In this document: piece after piece, positions 1 to 8,830 of the stretch
Layout: every line of letters starts with the position of its first letter
Numbering within the stretch: position 1 is the stretch's first letter
Assembly (NCBI GenBank): GCA_025359865.1
Contig: JANYDH010000003.1
Span: 39,376-103,375, forward strand
Source: Actinomycetes bacterium
GTDB taxonomy: Bacteria; Actinomycetota; Acidimicrobiia; Acidimicrobiales; Ilumatobacteraceae
DNA: 64,000 nucleotides
Direction of reading: 5' to 3'
Notes under the pieces: model-generated
The model's input: the letters and a program-made list of their open reading frames with translations, nothing else
Databases searched by the model: none
What the model was told of the DNA's origin: nothing
Program-made: the position numbers and the translations under genes

Positions 1-1113
1 CGGCGCAATGTCGTCGATGATCCGTTTGGCGATGGCGCGGAACTCGTCGGCGGCAGGCCCCACCCCGTCGAGTGAGATGGGGACACCCGCATCACCACCG
101 GCTGCAACGGCAGGCTCGAGCGGAACCCGTCCGATGAGCGGTACGCCGATCTCGTCGGCCAGCGCCTGTCCACCGCCTTCGCCGAACAAGGCATAGGACT
201 GTCCGTGATCGCAGGTGAACGAGGTCATGTTCTCGATGACGCCGCTGACCCGAAGGAAGCTGCGCCGTGCCATGTCGGCCGCACGAGCGGCCACCTTCTG
301 TGCAGCGAGCGCGGGTGTTGTCACCACGATCATGTCGGTCCGGGGAAGCATGCGGGCCAAGCCCATCTGCACGTCGCCGGTGCCGGGCGGCATGTCGATG
401 AAGAGGTAGTCGAGTTCGCCCCAGCGCACGTCGCGTAAGAACTGTTCGACCGCCTTGGTGAGCATCAGACCACGCCACATGAGTGCGGTGTCTTCGCCGA
501 CCAAAAAGCCGGTACTGACCACCTTGAGCGAGCCGCGGCCAATGGTGCGCACATTGGGGATGATCTTCGGTTTGTCGCTGCCTTCGACGTGTTCGGCCTC
601 GAGTCGGTCGTCGATACCGAGCAGCCGGGGCACGGAGAATCCCCAGATGTCGGCGTCGAGCACGCCGACGATGAAACCTTGTGCAGCCACGGCCGCCGCC
701 AGGTTGACCGTGACCGAACTCTTGCCCACGCCGCCTTTGCCACTGGCAATGGCAAGGATGCGGCACGAGACCGGCACTTCGGTATCGGGCGCCTGCTGGC
801 GCGCGTTCCAGCGAGCCTTGGTCATCACCTGGGTCCGTTCGTCGCTGGTCATCTCTCCCCAGTCGATCGAAACCGACCTAACCCCAGGGTGTAGCGCCAC
901 CCGCGTTTCGACGTCTTTCTTGATCTGCGCCCGCAGCGGACAGCCGCCGATGGTGAGCTTGACCCCGACGGTCACCTTGCCGTCATCTTCGATCGTGACG
1001 GATGGGACCATGCCGAGGGTGACGATGTCGGCCCCGAGTTCAGGATCGATCACCGAACGGAGCAATGCCAAGACATCGGACTCGGAGGGAGGATGAACAC
1101 GCGACGAATCCAC
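1..1113 (-). CDS. mrp: Mrp/NBP35-family Fe-S cluster carrier ATPase (3' end outside window)
   Basis: This is a cytosolic P-loop ATPase of the Mrp/ApbC family, which binds and transfers Fe-S clusters. The visible 371 codons start with a DUF59-type domain (about residues 10-90), followed by the ParA-like ATPase domain with the deviant Walker A motif GKGGVGKSS near residue 120 and the family motif PPGTGDVQ. The frame is still open at base 1, so the C-terminus is missing from the window. I chose GTG at 1113, the most upstream plausible start; it has no clear ribosome binding site and an internal TTG is possible. It diverges from an IscA-type carrier gene 75 bp away, which supports a shared Fe-S role. 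Confidence 0.9.
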   Translation of the reverse strand, partial: MDSSRVHPPSESDVLALLRSVIDPELGADIVTLGMVPSVTIEDDGKVTVGVKLTIGGCPLRAQIKKDVETRVALHPGVRSVSIDWGEMTSDERTQVMTKARWNARQQAPDTEVPVSCRILAIASGKGGVGKSSVTVNLAAAVAAQGFIVGVLDADIWGFSVPRLLGIDDRLEAEHVEGSDKPKIIPNVRTIGRGSLKVVSTGFLVGEDTALMWRGLMLTKAVEQFLRDVRWGELDYLFIDMPPGTGDVQMGLARMLPRTDMIVVTTPALAAQKVAARAADMARRSFLRVSGVIENMTSFTCDHGQSYALFGEGGGQALADEIGVPLIGRVPLEPAVAAGGDAGVPISLDGVGPAADEFRAIAKRIIDDIAP

Positions 1114-1188
1114 GGAATGATTCTACGAGTGAATCGCGTTACACTCCGTGTCTCGTACCAGAGCAGACTCACCCCAGGAGGACGCATC

Positions 1189-1521
1189 GTGATCACCCTC
1201 ACCGAAACCGCAGCGGTCAAGGTCAAAGAATTGCTCGAAGCCGAAGGTGCCACCGATCTGGCCCTGCGGGTCGCAGTCCGCCCCGGCGGGTGTAGCGGGT
1301 TCTCGTATGAGATGTTCTTCGACGGCGACTTTGCCGCAGACGACGAGAAGGCGATGTTCGGCACGGTCGGTGCCGAGGTGCAGGTCGTGGTCGACCCGCA
1401 GTCGGTGCAACTGCTCGAAGGAGCGACCCTCGACTACAAAGATGGTCTCAATCAAGCTGGCTTTTCGATTATCAACCCGAATGCCACACGCACCTGTGGG
1501 TGCGGCAGCAGCTTCAGCTGA
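1189..1521 (+). CDS. HesB/IscA/ErpA-type iron-sulfur cluster carrier
   Basis: A 110-residue A-type carrier protein that accepts Fe-S clusters and passes them to apoproteins. The three ligand cysteines are present as GGCSGFSYEM in the first half and TCGCGSSF at the C-terminus, the standard C...CGC arrangement, and the length is normal. The start is GTG at 1189, preceded by AGGAGG at about 8 bases; an upstream in-frame ATG at 1093 would overlap the divergent mrp gene and adds no conserved residues. Its stop overlaps the stop of the convergent lipoprotein gene by 8 bases. ErpA-like is more likely than IscU-linked IscA because no isc operon is present, but the subtype cannot be fixed from sequence alone. 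Confidence 0.93.
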   Translation: MITLTETAAVKVKELLEAEGATDLALRVAVRPGGCSGFSYEMFFDGDFAADDEKAMFGTVGAEVQVVVDPQSVQLLEGATLDYKDGLNQAGFSIINPNATRTCGCGSSFS

Positions 1522-2410
1522 CCGGCCCGAGCGCCTTCGCGAGCACCTGGTCGAGTTCGGCCGCGTCCCAGATCACATCGATCCGGTCGACGATGCGCCC
1601 CGACTTGTCGGTCAGGAAGATCACGGGTTCGTAATCGAGTTTCAATGCTTCGACTGCAGGAGCAGTTGACGTCGCGGTGTTGTCGGTATAGACCTCGGCA
1701 TGCACGAACACGGCACGACCGGGGTATCCAGCCGAGGCCCGTACCAAGAACTCGAGGCCGGGGCCGCAGGTGCCGGTCTGGCAGTGGGCTGGCGTACCGA
1801 CCATGTACACCACCGGGAGGCCTGAGCGCAGCGCGTCGGTGAGGGTGGTTTCGTGGAACGGGCACGGTGGGACGCGCGTGCACACCGGATCTACCCCACG
1901 CGGACTGGCAGTGGTGGGGGTGTCGAACGGGGCAAGCTTGGAGCCGACCGTTGGGATGGCGACATCTGCCGGGTCGAACAACTGGAACGCCGACGGGCCA
2001 TCGATGGCACCGTCAACTTCAAAGCTGTACAGGCCAGCGTTGGGCAATTGCACGTTGATCGCCCAGTATGGGATCGTCATATCGGTGCCGTGAATCGGCG
2101 CCGTGAATGCCATCACCCGCTTGCCGCCGGCGTCGAGCACATGTCCGGTGATGGTGTCGGGGCCACGCTGGAACAGCGTCTGGTCGCGTGCTGCGAGTGA
2201 TACCGGAAGGCGGACCGAACCGGGAGTGAGTGAGGTGTTGGTGAATCGTCGGGCGATGACGAATCCGTCTGTGGCGTTGGCGATGGGCAATCCGGCCGTC
2301 GAAACGCTGGACGAGGAACTGGACGAGGAACTGGACGAGGAGCTGGAGCTGCACGATGCCAGCAATGCGGCGGAACCCATCGCGAGAAACGACCGTCGAT
2401 CGACACGCAT
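1514..2410 (-). CDS. Secreted lipoprotein with poly-Ser linker and thioredoxin-like C-terminal half
   Basis: A 298-residue predicted lipoprotein. The start at 2410 gives MRVDRRSFLAMGSAALLASC, a signal peptide with lipobox LLASC and a twin-arginine-like RRSF motif. The lipidated Cys is followed directly by about 13 serines, encoded by a 12-bp tandem repeat. The C-terminal half carries a CQTGTCGPGLEFL motif and a pattern of strands and helices that looks thioredoxin-like, suggesting a membrane-anchored thiol or metal-binding protein; this is an inference. No closer family is recognised. It is convergent with, and overlaps by 8 bases, the Fe-S carrier gene. Confidence 0.8.
   Translation of the reverse strand: MRVDRRSFLAMGSAALLASCSSSSSSSSSSSSSSSVSTAGLPIANATDGFVIARRFTNTSLTPGSVRLPVSLAARDQTLFQRGPDTITGHVLDAGGKRVMAFTAPIHGTDMTIPYWAINVQLPNAGLYSFEVDGAIDGPSAFQLFDPADVAIPTVGSKLAPFDTPTTASPRGVDPVCTRVPPCPFHETTLTDALRSGLPVVYMVGTPAHCQTGTCGPGLEFLVRASAGYPGRAVFVHAEVYTDNTATSTAPAVEALKLDYEPVIFLTDKSGRIVDRIDVIWDAAELDQVLAKALGPVS
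2309..2350 (-). repeat. 12-bp minisatellite coding the poly-Ser linker
   Basis: Three and a half copies of the 12-mer GGACGAGGAACT (plus-strand view) lie inside the lipoprotein gene. Read on the minus strand they give only serine codons (AGT, TCC, TCG, TCC). The repeat is a likely source of linker-length variation between strains. Confidence 0.85.
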
Positions 2411-2452
2411 TACCCGCAGGCTATCGCAGCTGTCGGCGGCCGATGCCCTACG

Positions 2453-2824
2453 ATGATCATCATGAGTAAACCAGTCGGTCCCTATACACCTGTCGTCCGT
2501 GCCGGCGACTGGATCATCGTCAGCGGTCAACTCGGCATTGCAGATGGTGCCATCGTCGCCGGAGGTGTTGCCGCCCAGACCGCGCAATCAGTCGACAACC
2601 TCAAAGCGCAGCTGGCCAGTGTCGGCGCCACCATCGCCGACGTGGTCAAGACGCTCTGCTTTCTCACCGACATGGACACCTTCGCCACGTTCAACGAGGC
2701 GTACGTGGCGGGCTTCGGCGACTCGCGGCCGGCACGCAGCACCATCGGTGTCGCGGCGTTGCCCCTCGGCGGAGCTGTGGAGATCGAAGCGTGGGCATAC
2801 CAGCCGGTCGACGGAATGCGGTAG
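2453..2824 (+). CDS. RidA/YjgF-family enamine/imine deaminase
   Basis: A small cytosolic protein of the Rid family, whose members hydrolyse reactive enamine and imine intermediates released by PLP enzymes. The product is 123 residues from ATG 2453, or 120 from ATG 2462; neither start has a good ribosome binding site. Family features are the SGQLG segment, the DVVKTLCFLTDMDTF core and the C-terminal RSTIGVAALPLG-VEIEAWA segment, where the Arg is the substrate-carboxylate ligand of active RidA proteins. It heads a co-directional run with a small membrane protein and a PLP-dependent decarboxylase, a context that fits intermediate clean-up. Confidence 0.9.
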   Translation: MIIMSKPVGPYTPVVRAGDWIIVSGQLGIADGAIVAGGVAAQTAQSVDNLKAQLASVGATIADVVKTLCFLTDMDTFATFNEAYVAGFGDSRPARSTIGVAALPLGGAVEIEAWAYQPVDGMR

Positions 2825-2833
2825 GATCGCCCC

Positions 2834-2989
2834 GTGCCTGGTGCTATCGCCATCATCATCGCCCTGTTGATCTTTCCGGTCATCGCATGCATGGGCTGCG
2901 CTGCTATCGCAGCCGTCCTCGGAATTGCCCTGAACCACGACGCGCAAGTGCGCCACGAGGGCAGCGAACTGCTCGATGTCAACGTCTGA
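2834..2989 (+). CDS. Small hydrophobic membrane protein (51 aa)
   Basis: A short ORF starting with GTG at 2834, nine bases after the RidA stop. The product has one strongly hydrophobic stretch (IAIIIALLIFPVIACMGCAA and onward, about residues 4-33) and a polar tail ending in SELLDVNV. No family is recognised. Its position in a co-directional run, its clean frame and its amphipathic layout support it being real; function is unknown. Confidence 0.55.
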   Translation: MPGAIAIIIALLIFPVIACMGCAAIAAVLGIALNHDAQVRHEGSELLDVNV

Positions 2990-3015
2990 GCAATCTGTAC
3001 CCGAACCCTGACGAC

Positions 3016-4383
3016 ATGCACGTTCACGACGAGACCACCGCGAGGTTGGCCGAAGCCATCCTTGCGTATTCGGTACAGCGGATGCAGATGGATCCACCTC
3101 CGCTCGACCACGGGTCGACCGCCCGGGAGTTGGCCGATCGAGCCGGACCGACCATCACCGCCACCGGAATCGGTGGGCTCGAGGCATTGCGGGTGTTTGC
3201 TGAGGTACTCGGCCCGGCATGCATCAGCGTCGATCATCCTCGGTTCTTGAGCTTCGTCCCCGCTGCACCTACCGAGGCGTCGATCCTGTTCGATCTCGTT
3301 GTCGGTGCCTCGAGCATCTTTGCCGGCTCGTGGCTCGAAGGGTCGGGAGCGGTGTATGCAGAGAACGAGGCGCTGCGCTACGTCGCCGACCTTGCCGGGT
3401 TCCCGGCGGCGGCTGGCGGGGTGTTCGTCAGCGGCGGAACCGCCGGCAACCTCAGCGCCCTCATCGCCGCGCGGTGGAGGTGGCGGCAGCGCGCAGGCGG
3501 CCGTCATGACCGCACTCGTGGTCTGATCATCACCTCGAGCGGAACCCATTCCAGTGTTGCATCTGCCAGCCGTGCGATGGACGCCGACGTGCTCGTCGTT
3601 CCCGCCGACGAACAGGGTCGGCTGCACACTGAAGCCCTCGATGCTGCCATCGCCGGGATGAGCGCTCCCGATCTCGAGCGCGTCTTCGCGATCGTGGCCA
3701 CATGCGGCACCACGAATGCCGGGGTGATCGATCACCTTGACGGTGTGGCCGACGCAGCCGAGCGACTCCGCATCTGGATGCACGTCGACGGTGCATACGG
3801 AGGCGCTGGTTTGGCGGCCCCCAGCGTGCGACCGCTGTATATCGGAATCGAGCGCGCCGACAGCTTCATCGTCGACCCGCACAAATGGCTGTTTGCACCC
3901 TTCGACTGTTGCGCGCTCATCTACCGCGACCCCGAGATCGGCCGTTTGGCCCACACCCAGCACGCCGAGTATCTCGACGTACTTCACGGCAGTGGGGATG
4001 AGTGGAATCCGAGTGACTTCGCTCACCACCTGTCGCGGCGAGCGCGCGGGCTGCCGTTCTGGTTCAGCCTCGCCACGTACGGAACAGAGCAGTACACCGA
4101 GGCCGTCGAAACCACGTTGCAGGTCGCTCATGCCGGTGCCGAGCTCGTCGACGCCGCTGCCCACCTCGAGTTGATCATGAGGCCTGAGTTGAGCGTGGTG
4201 ATGTTCCGCCGAACCGGGTGGAGCCCCGCTCAGTACCAGGACTGGAGTGACCGGCTGCTGTTGTCGGGCGCGGCGTTCGTCACGCCGTCTGCGTGGAACG
4301 GCGAGACCATCCTGCGGATCTGCGTGGTCAACCCGCGCACCACGGTGGGCGATATCGCAATGATCATCGAGTCGCTGGCCTGA
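3016..4383 (+). CDS. PLP-dependent group II (aromatic/acidic amino acid) decarboxylase family protein
   Basis: A 455-residue fold-type I PLP enzyme of the group II decarboxylase family (glutamate, tyrosine, aromatic L-amino acid and diaminobutyrate decarboxylases). Visible marks are the SGGTAGNLSALIAAR phosphate-cup segment, the THSSVASASRAM segment with the ring-stacking His, HVDGAYGG with the PLP-nitrogen Asp, and DPHKWLF with the Schiff-base Lys. I used ATG 3016; a longer in-frame reading from 2791 would run over the small upstream ORF. It is followed after 3 bases by the deaminase gene, so the two are probably cotranscribed. Substrate specificity cannot be read from the sequence. Confidence 0.9.
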   Translation: MHVHDETTARLAEAILAYSVQRMQMDPPPLDHGSTARELADRAGPTITATGIGGLEALRVFAEVLGPACISVDHPRFLSFVPAAPTEASILFDLVVGASSIFAGSWLEGSGAVYAENEALRYVADLAGFPAAAGGVFVSGGTAGNLSALIAARWRWRQRAGGRHDRTRGLIITSSGTHSSVASASRAMDADVLVVPADEQGRLHTEALDAAIAGMSAPDLERVFAIVATCGTTNAGVIDHLDGVADAAERLRIWMHVDGAYGGAGLAAPSVRPLYIGIERADSFIVDPHKWLFAPFDCCALIYRDPEIGRLAHTQHAEYLDVLHGSGDEWNPSDFAHHLSRRARGLPFWFSLATYGTEQYTEAVETTLQVAHAGAELVDAAAHLELIMRPELSVVMFRRTGWSPAQYQDWSDRLLLSGAAFVTPSAWNGETILRICVVNPRTTVGDIAMIIESLA

Positions 4384-4386
4384 TTT

Positions 4387-5748
4387 GTGGCTGATCTACT
4401 GATTCGTCATGCACGCTTGGTTGCCACTGTCGATCCCGTCCGGCGCGAATTGGCCGGCGGATGGGTCAGCATCACGGCTGGATTGATTGAAGCGGTCGGC
4501 TCGTCGAGCGACCCTGAGCCGTTGGCCACTTCGGTCATCGACGCAGCAGACTGCCTGGTCACCCCCGGGCTGATCAACACCCACCATCACATCTTCCAGA
4601 ACCTCACCCGGGCCTACCCTCCGATGACCGACAAGCCGCTGTTCGGTTGGCTGCAATCGCTCTATCCGCTGTGGAGGGCGATCGACGAAGCAGCGGTATA
4701 CGCATCGGCCTTCGTCGGTCTTGCTGAACTGGCGCTCAGCGGATGCACCACCTCCAGCGATCATCTCTATCTGCATCCCCGGGGGGGCGGTGATCTGCTC
4801 AGCGCCGAGATCGCTGCCGCACAGGCGCTGGGTGTGCGGTTCCACCCGACACGCGGTTCGATGTCGCTGAGCGTGAAAGACGGCGGCCTGCCGCCCGACG
4901 ATGTGGTGCAAGACGACGACGAGATCCTCGCGGCGAGCGAGGAAGCGGTGCATCGCCATCACGACCGATCACACGGTGCCATGGTTCGCATCGCGTTGGC
5001 GCCATGTAGTCCGTTCAGCGTCACCGAGGACTTGATGGTGAGATCGGCCGAACTCGCCGAACGTCTCGATGTTCGCCTCCACACCCATTTCGCGGAGAAT
5101 GCCGAGGACGACGAGTTCTCGCTGGCCACGTTCGGATGCCGGCCGATGGAGTACTTGGAACGCACCGGGTGGTGTACCGACCGTGCATGGGTGGCGCACT
5201 GTGTGATGCCCAACGCCGATGAGATCGGCCGTCTTGGCGCGGCGGGCATCGGTGTAGCGCATTGTCCAAGCAGCAACATGATCCTCTCGTCGGGCATCTC
5301 GCCGATCATCGCGATGCGAGCGGCTGGAGTCAAGATCGGACTCGGCGTCGATGGATCATCATCAGCCGACAGCGCCTCGCTGTGGCTCGAAGCCCGCCAA
5401 GCCATGCTGCTGGCCAAGCTGCGCGATGGAGCGCACCAGGGCACGGCCCGGATGGCGCTCGAGTGTGCCACCATCGGCGGTGCCGGCTGTCTGGGTCGCG
5501 AGGGCGAACTCGGGGTGCTCGCTCCCGGCGCGGTGGGGGATGTGGCAGTGTGGAAGCTCACCGGGCCCGTGTTCGCCGGTGCCCTGGCTGACCCGGTCGA
5601 GGCGTGGCTGCGATGCGGGCCGACGAGTGCCTGGTACACCGTGGTGAACGGCAAGGTCGTCGTCGAGCAGGGCCGCCTCGTGCACCCCGAACTCGAGTCG
5701 GTGTTGCGCGACCATTCGCGTGAGGCGGCGCGGATCCAACGGCTGTAG
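4387..5748 (+). CDS. Amidohydrolase, probable 8-oxoguanine deaminase
   Basis: A 453-residue metal-dependent amidohydrolase. The metal and active-site motifs are NTHHHIFQN (HxH), THFAE (His plus Glu), AHCVMP and GLGVDGSSS (catalytic Asp). Long segments such as ELALSGCTT-SDH-Y, RGSMSLSVKDGGLPP and LAPCSPFSVT match what I know of bacterial 8-oxoguanine deaminases such as Pseudomonas PA0142, rather than guanine or triazine deaminases. It would convert oxidised guanine to urate in purine salvage or clean-up. It starts with GTG at 4387, 3 bases after the decarboxylase stop, so translation is probably coupled. Confidence 0.85.
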   Translation: MADLLIRHARLVATVDPVRRELAGGWVSITAGLIEAVGSSSDPEPLATSVIDAADCLVTPGLINTHHHIFQNLTRAYPPMTDKPLFGWLQSLYPLWRAIDEAAVYASAFVGLAELALSGCTTSSDHLYLHPRGGGDLLSAEIAAAQALGVRFHPTRGSMSLSVKDGGLPPDDVVQDDDEILAASEEAVHRHHDRSHGAMVRIALAPCSPFSVTEDLMVRSAELAERLDVRLHTHFAENAEDDEFSLATFGCRPMEYLERTGWCTDRAWVAHCVMPNADEIGRLGAAGIGVAHCPSSNMILSSGISPIIAMRAAGVKIGLGVDGSSSADSASLWLEARQAMLLAKLRDGAHQGTARMALECATIGGAGCLGREGELGVLAPGAVGDVAVWKLTGPVFAGALADPVEAWLRCGPTSAWYTVVNGKVVVEQGRLVHPELESVLRDHSREAARIQRL

Positions 5749-5813
5749 CCGGTCTGTGACAGCTGACCGGTGACGCCGCCACGCCAGCTCGGTCGACCAC
5801 ACTGGGAGGTGCC

Positions 5814-6671
5814 ATGACCGCTCCTGTTCCACAACCGCGCTACTACGACACCGGTACGTCGCGCCGATCGTTCCTACTAGGCGCGGGTGCGGCGCTGCTG
5901 GTCGGTGGAGCGACCGCTGGGTTGGCGCTTGGTACCGACGTGTTCGACGGTGTGCTCAACGACGTGTTCGGCGGAAACGATGGCAGCGGCGCGAAGAACT
6001 CGGGCGACGGCTCATCGGTAGAACCCGACTCGGGCGGTGGCGGTGGCGGCAACGGCGTCGTCGAAGGCGCCGACAAGACGCCAGGCGCCAACACCGGTGG
6101 CAACGGTTCGTCTGGCGCGCGGCCCACCTCGATGGCGATGGTCGGCGACTCGATCACCGCCAGGTCAAAGAACGCGCTGGTCTTCACGCTGACGGCGATG
6201 GGGTTCGACGGCATCACGATCAACGGACTCACCAGCAGACGGATCGAGATCGGCGACGGGTCGGCTGCCCCGCTCTCGGGAATCAAATCGATGTATCAGA
6301 TGCTCGCGTTCGGGGTGAAGCCCGAGGTCTGGGTGATTGCGCTCGGCACCAACGATGTCGGCCAATACAGCGGTGCCGAGGACTACACCCGGCTGATCGA
6401 TGCGATGGCATCGATGCTGCCGGTTGAGATGCCGTTGGTGTGGGTGGATGTGTACCGCCCCGAGTATCTCGACGCCTCACGGTTGTTCAATCAGTTGCTC
6501 GGTGAGTACATGGACAAACGCGGCAACGCCGTAGTAGCACACTGGTACGACCTTGCCGCGGCACCCGACCAGAACATCTTGCAACACGATCACATCCACC
6601 CGAACGATCGTGGCACCGCGGTGTTTGCCTCGCTGGTCAACGACGCAATCGCAACCTTCACCACCCCGTGA
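5814..6671 (+). CDS. Tat-exported SGNH/GDSL-family hydrolase
   Basis: A 285-residue exported hydrolase. The N-terminus has the twin-arginine motif SRRSFLLG followed by a hydrophobic stretch, then a low-complexity Gly/Ser linker (about residues 55-105). The catalytic blocks are GDSIT (block I, Ser), GTNDVG (block III) and HDHIHPND (block V, Asp and His). Members of this fold act as esterases or acyl-transfer enzymes on lipids or surface glycans. The start has a strong ribosome binding site (GGGAGG) 7 bases upstream. It stands alone between the deaminase and the convergent glnR-like gene. Confidence 0.88.
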   Translation: MTAPVPQPRYYDTGTSRRSFLLGAGAALLVGGATAGLALGTDVFDGVLNDVFGGNDGSGAKNSGDGSSVEPDSGGGGGGNGVVEGADKTPGANTGGNGSSGARPTSMAMVGDSITARSKNALVFTLTAMGFDGITINGLTSRRIEIGDGSAAPLSGIKSMYQMLAFGVKPEVWVIALGTNDVGQYSGAEDYTRLIDAMASMLPVEMPLVWVDVYRPEYLDASRLFNQLLGEYMDKRGNAVVAHWYDLAAAPDQNILQHDHIHPNDRGTAVFASLVNDAIATFTTP

Positions 6672-6690
6672 TCGGCCGATTTCGGATCCG

Positions 6691-7371
6691 CTACGTGCCC
6701 CAGCGGGACTGACCGAAGCGGTAACCGACCGAGCGGACAGTCTGGATGAGGTTGGCCTGTTCCTCGCCGAGCTTGGCCCGTAGCCGGCGGATGTGCACGT
6801 CGACCGTGCGGGCACCGCCGTAGTACTCGTAGCCCCACACCCGCGACAGCAGGATCTCACGGGTGAACACCTTGCCCGGGTTCTGCGCCAGGAACTTCAA
6901 CAACTCGTACTCCATGTACGTCAGGTCGAGCGGTCGGCCCTCGATCGACGCCTGATAGGTCTCCAGGTTGAGCGCGAGGCCGCTGTATTCGACCAGTTCG
7001 GGGCGGACACCGCCTCCACCACGCCAGAACAGGTGCTTCAACCGTGCCTCGACCTCGACCGGGTGGAACGGGGTCAGACAGAAGTCGTCGAACAGATCGT
7101 TGCGGAGTTCGAGATCTGCCAATTGGGAACCGCTGACGAGCACGAGGAGCGGCGTTACCGGGGTATCGCGCTTACGAAGCGACCGGCACAACGCCCACGC
7201 GCCCTCCGGGTCTTGGTCGCACGACACCACGGCACCGCCCCAGCCGGCAGCAGGCTCGTTGGCCGCGGCGGCCTCGGTGGAACCGACGGCCTTCCACCGG
7301 AATCCCCCCAGGTCGAGCGTGCGCGCCAGATCAGGTGGAGGCGGGTCCGGGAAGACAGCGGCTAGTTCCAT
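6691..7371 (-). CDS. glnR: GlnR-like orphan OmpR-family transcriptional regulator
   Basis: A 226-residue regulator with a receiver-like N-terminal domain and an OmpR-type winged helix from about residue 125 (LTYMEYELLKFLAQNPGKVF...RTVDVHIRRLRAKLG...IQTVRSVGYRF). The receiver is atypical: the acidic pair at the end of strand 1 is missing, the usual Lys of KPF is Thr (LTPFHP), and only Asp residues near 52-54 remain at the phosphorylation-site region. That is the pattern of actinobacterial GlnR, which acts as an unphosphorylated dimer. The gene directly follows glnA, 5 bases away, and no kinase gene is nearby, so a nitrogen-control role is a strong inference. Confidence 0.75.
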   Translation of the reverse strand: MELAAVFPDPPPPDLARTLDLGGFRWKAVGSTEAAAANEPAAGWGGAVVSCDQDPEGAWALCRSLRKRDTPVTPLLVLVSGSQLADLELRNDLFDDFCLTPFHPVEVEARLKHLFWRGGGGVRPELVEYSGLALNLETYQASIEGRPLDLTYMEYELLKFLAQNPGKVFTREILLSRVWGYEYYGGARTVDVHIRRLRAKLGEEQANLIQTVRSVGYRFGQSRWGT

Positions 7372-7376
7372 TGCGA

Positions 7377-8720
7377 CTAGAGCGCTCTCAGGTAGCGGTC
7401 GATCTCATACGCACTCACGTGGGTCTTGTAGCCGCGCCATTCATTGCGTTTGTTGCGCAGGAACCACTCGAAGATGTGTTCGCCGAGTGCCTCGCGGACC
7501 AATTCGGATCGTTCCATCACCTTCAACGAATCACTCAGTGATTGCGGAAGCTGGCCGATGCCGAGTGCACCGAGCTGGGCATCGGTCAACTCGAATAGGT
7601 TCGACTCGGCCTCTGGCTCGAGCACGTAGCCTTCGGCGATCCCCTTCATCCCGGCTGCAAGGAGTACGGCGAACGCCAGGTACGGATTGCATGCCGGATC
7701 GGGCGAGCGGTATTCGATCCGCGTCGCGCTCGGGTTGCCCCGTTTCGGGATGGGTACACGGATCAGCCCGCTGCGGTTGTTGCGCGCCCAACTGATGTGC
7801 ACGGGTGCCTCGAAACCGGGCACCAACCGCTTGTAGCTGTTGATCGTCTGGTTGGTGATTGCGGTGATCTCGGCGGCGTGGCGCAACAACCCTGCCATGA
7901 AGCTCTTCGCAACCGGCGACAGGTTGTGTGGATCGTCGGCGTCGTAAAATGCGTTCTCGTCGCCACGGAACAGCGACATGTGTACGTGCATGCCGCTGCC
8001 CTGCACACCCTCGAGCGGCTTGGGCATGAACGTGGCATGCACGCCGTTGGCCGCTGCTACCTCTTTGACGACCAGGCGAAACGTCATGATGTTGTCGGCC
8101 ATGGTGAGCGCGTTGTCATGCCGAAGGTCGATCTCGTGCTGGCTCGGCGCATCCTCGTGGAAGCTGTACTCCACCGGGATGCTCATCGTCTCGAGCGTGC
8201 GAATCGTCTGCTTGCGGAGTGATCCGGCCACGTCGGTCGTGGTGAGGTCGAAGAATCCGGCTTCATCCAAGGGAACCGGGGTGGTGCCCCGCTCGGGAGG
8301 CGCGAAGTAGAAGAACTCGATGTCGGGTGCCACGTAGAACGTGAACCCGGCTTCGTGGGCGGCCTGCAACTGGCGGCGCAGCACCTGGCGTGGGTCACCC
8401 TGGAACGGGGTGCCGTCGAGCCCGTGAATATCGCAGAACACGCGTGCTTCCGGAGACTTCGGATCACCCCAGGGCAACACCTCGAACGTGTTCGGATCGG
8501 GGATCGCCAACACATCGCTTTCTTGCACCCGACTGAACCCGTCGATCGAGGAACCGTCGAAGGTCATGCCGTCTTCAAGTGCGTTTTCGAGTTCAGCAGG
8601 GCTGATCGCGAAGCTTTTCAGTGTGCCGAGCACGTCGGTGAACCACAGCCGAATCAGCCGGACGCAGCGTTCTTCAACGGTGCGCAGTACGTAGTCACGT
8701 TGCGAATCGAGCACCGTCAT
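7377..8720 (-). CDS. glnA: Glutamine synthetase type I (GSI-alpha like)
   Basis: This enzyme makes glutamine from glutamate, ammonia and ATP. The 447-residue product has the GSI motifs DGSSIDGF, the metal and substrate motif APDIEFF, HEDAPSQHEID, GSGMHVHMSL, the ATP-site NRSGLIRVP and EYRSPDPACNPYLAFA. There is no NLYDLPPEE-type adenylylation tyrosine region, and the length matches the shorter alpha type. Start ATG 8720 has GGAG just upstream; a longer frame to 8789 adds only non-conserved residues. It lies 110 bp downstream of glnII and 5 bp upstream of glnR. Confidence 0.95.
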   Translation of the reverse strand: MTVLDSQRDYVLRTVEERCVRLIRLWFTDVLGTLKSFAISPAELENALEDGMTFDGSSIDGFSRVQESDVLAIPDPNTFEVLPWGDPKSPEARVFCDIHGLDGTPFQGDPRQVLRRQLQAAHEAGFTFYVAPDIEFFYFAPPERGTTPVPLDEAGFFDLTTTDVAGSLRKQTIRTLETMSIPVEYSFHEDAPSQHEIDLRHDNALTMADNIMTFRLVVKEVAAANGVHATFMPKPLEGVQGSGMHVHMSLFRGDENAFYDADDPHNLSPVAKSFMAGLLRHAAEITAITNQTINSYKRLVPGFEAPVHISWARNNRSGLIRVPIPKRGNPSATRIEYRSPDPACNPYLAFAVLLAAGMKGIAEGYVLEPEAESNLFELTDAQLGALGIGQLPQSLSDSLKVMERSELVREALGEHIFEWFLRNKRNEWRGYKTHVSAYEIDRYLRAL

Positions 8721-8805
8721 GACTCCAGTCTTGCTCGTGGGAATGGGGTGGAGTACACCAGAGTTGAGGCCGGAGGTGGCTGGCCCCAACTCGGGTGCTA
8801 CTCGC

Positions 8806-8828
8806 GAGTGCCGCTTGCGGCGCTACTC
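8806..8828 (-). terminator. Stem-loop after glnII
   Basis: A hairpin with a GCCGC/GCGGC core, a TT loop and an outer GAGT/ACTC pair interrupted by a bulge lies 2 bases after the glnII stop. There is no U-run, so it could be an attenuator, an mRNA-stabilising end or chance structure between glnII and glnA. Confidence 0.3.
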
Positions 8829-8830
8829 GT

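Noticed and set aside
2527..4164. 545-codon minus-strand frame over the decarboxylase gene
   Set aside because: It is the antisense shadow of the clear PLP decarboxylase; the product has no recognisable domain.
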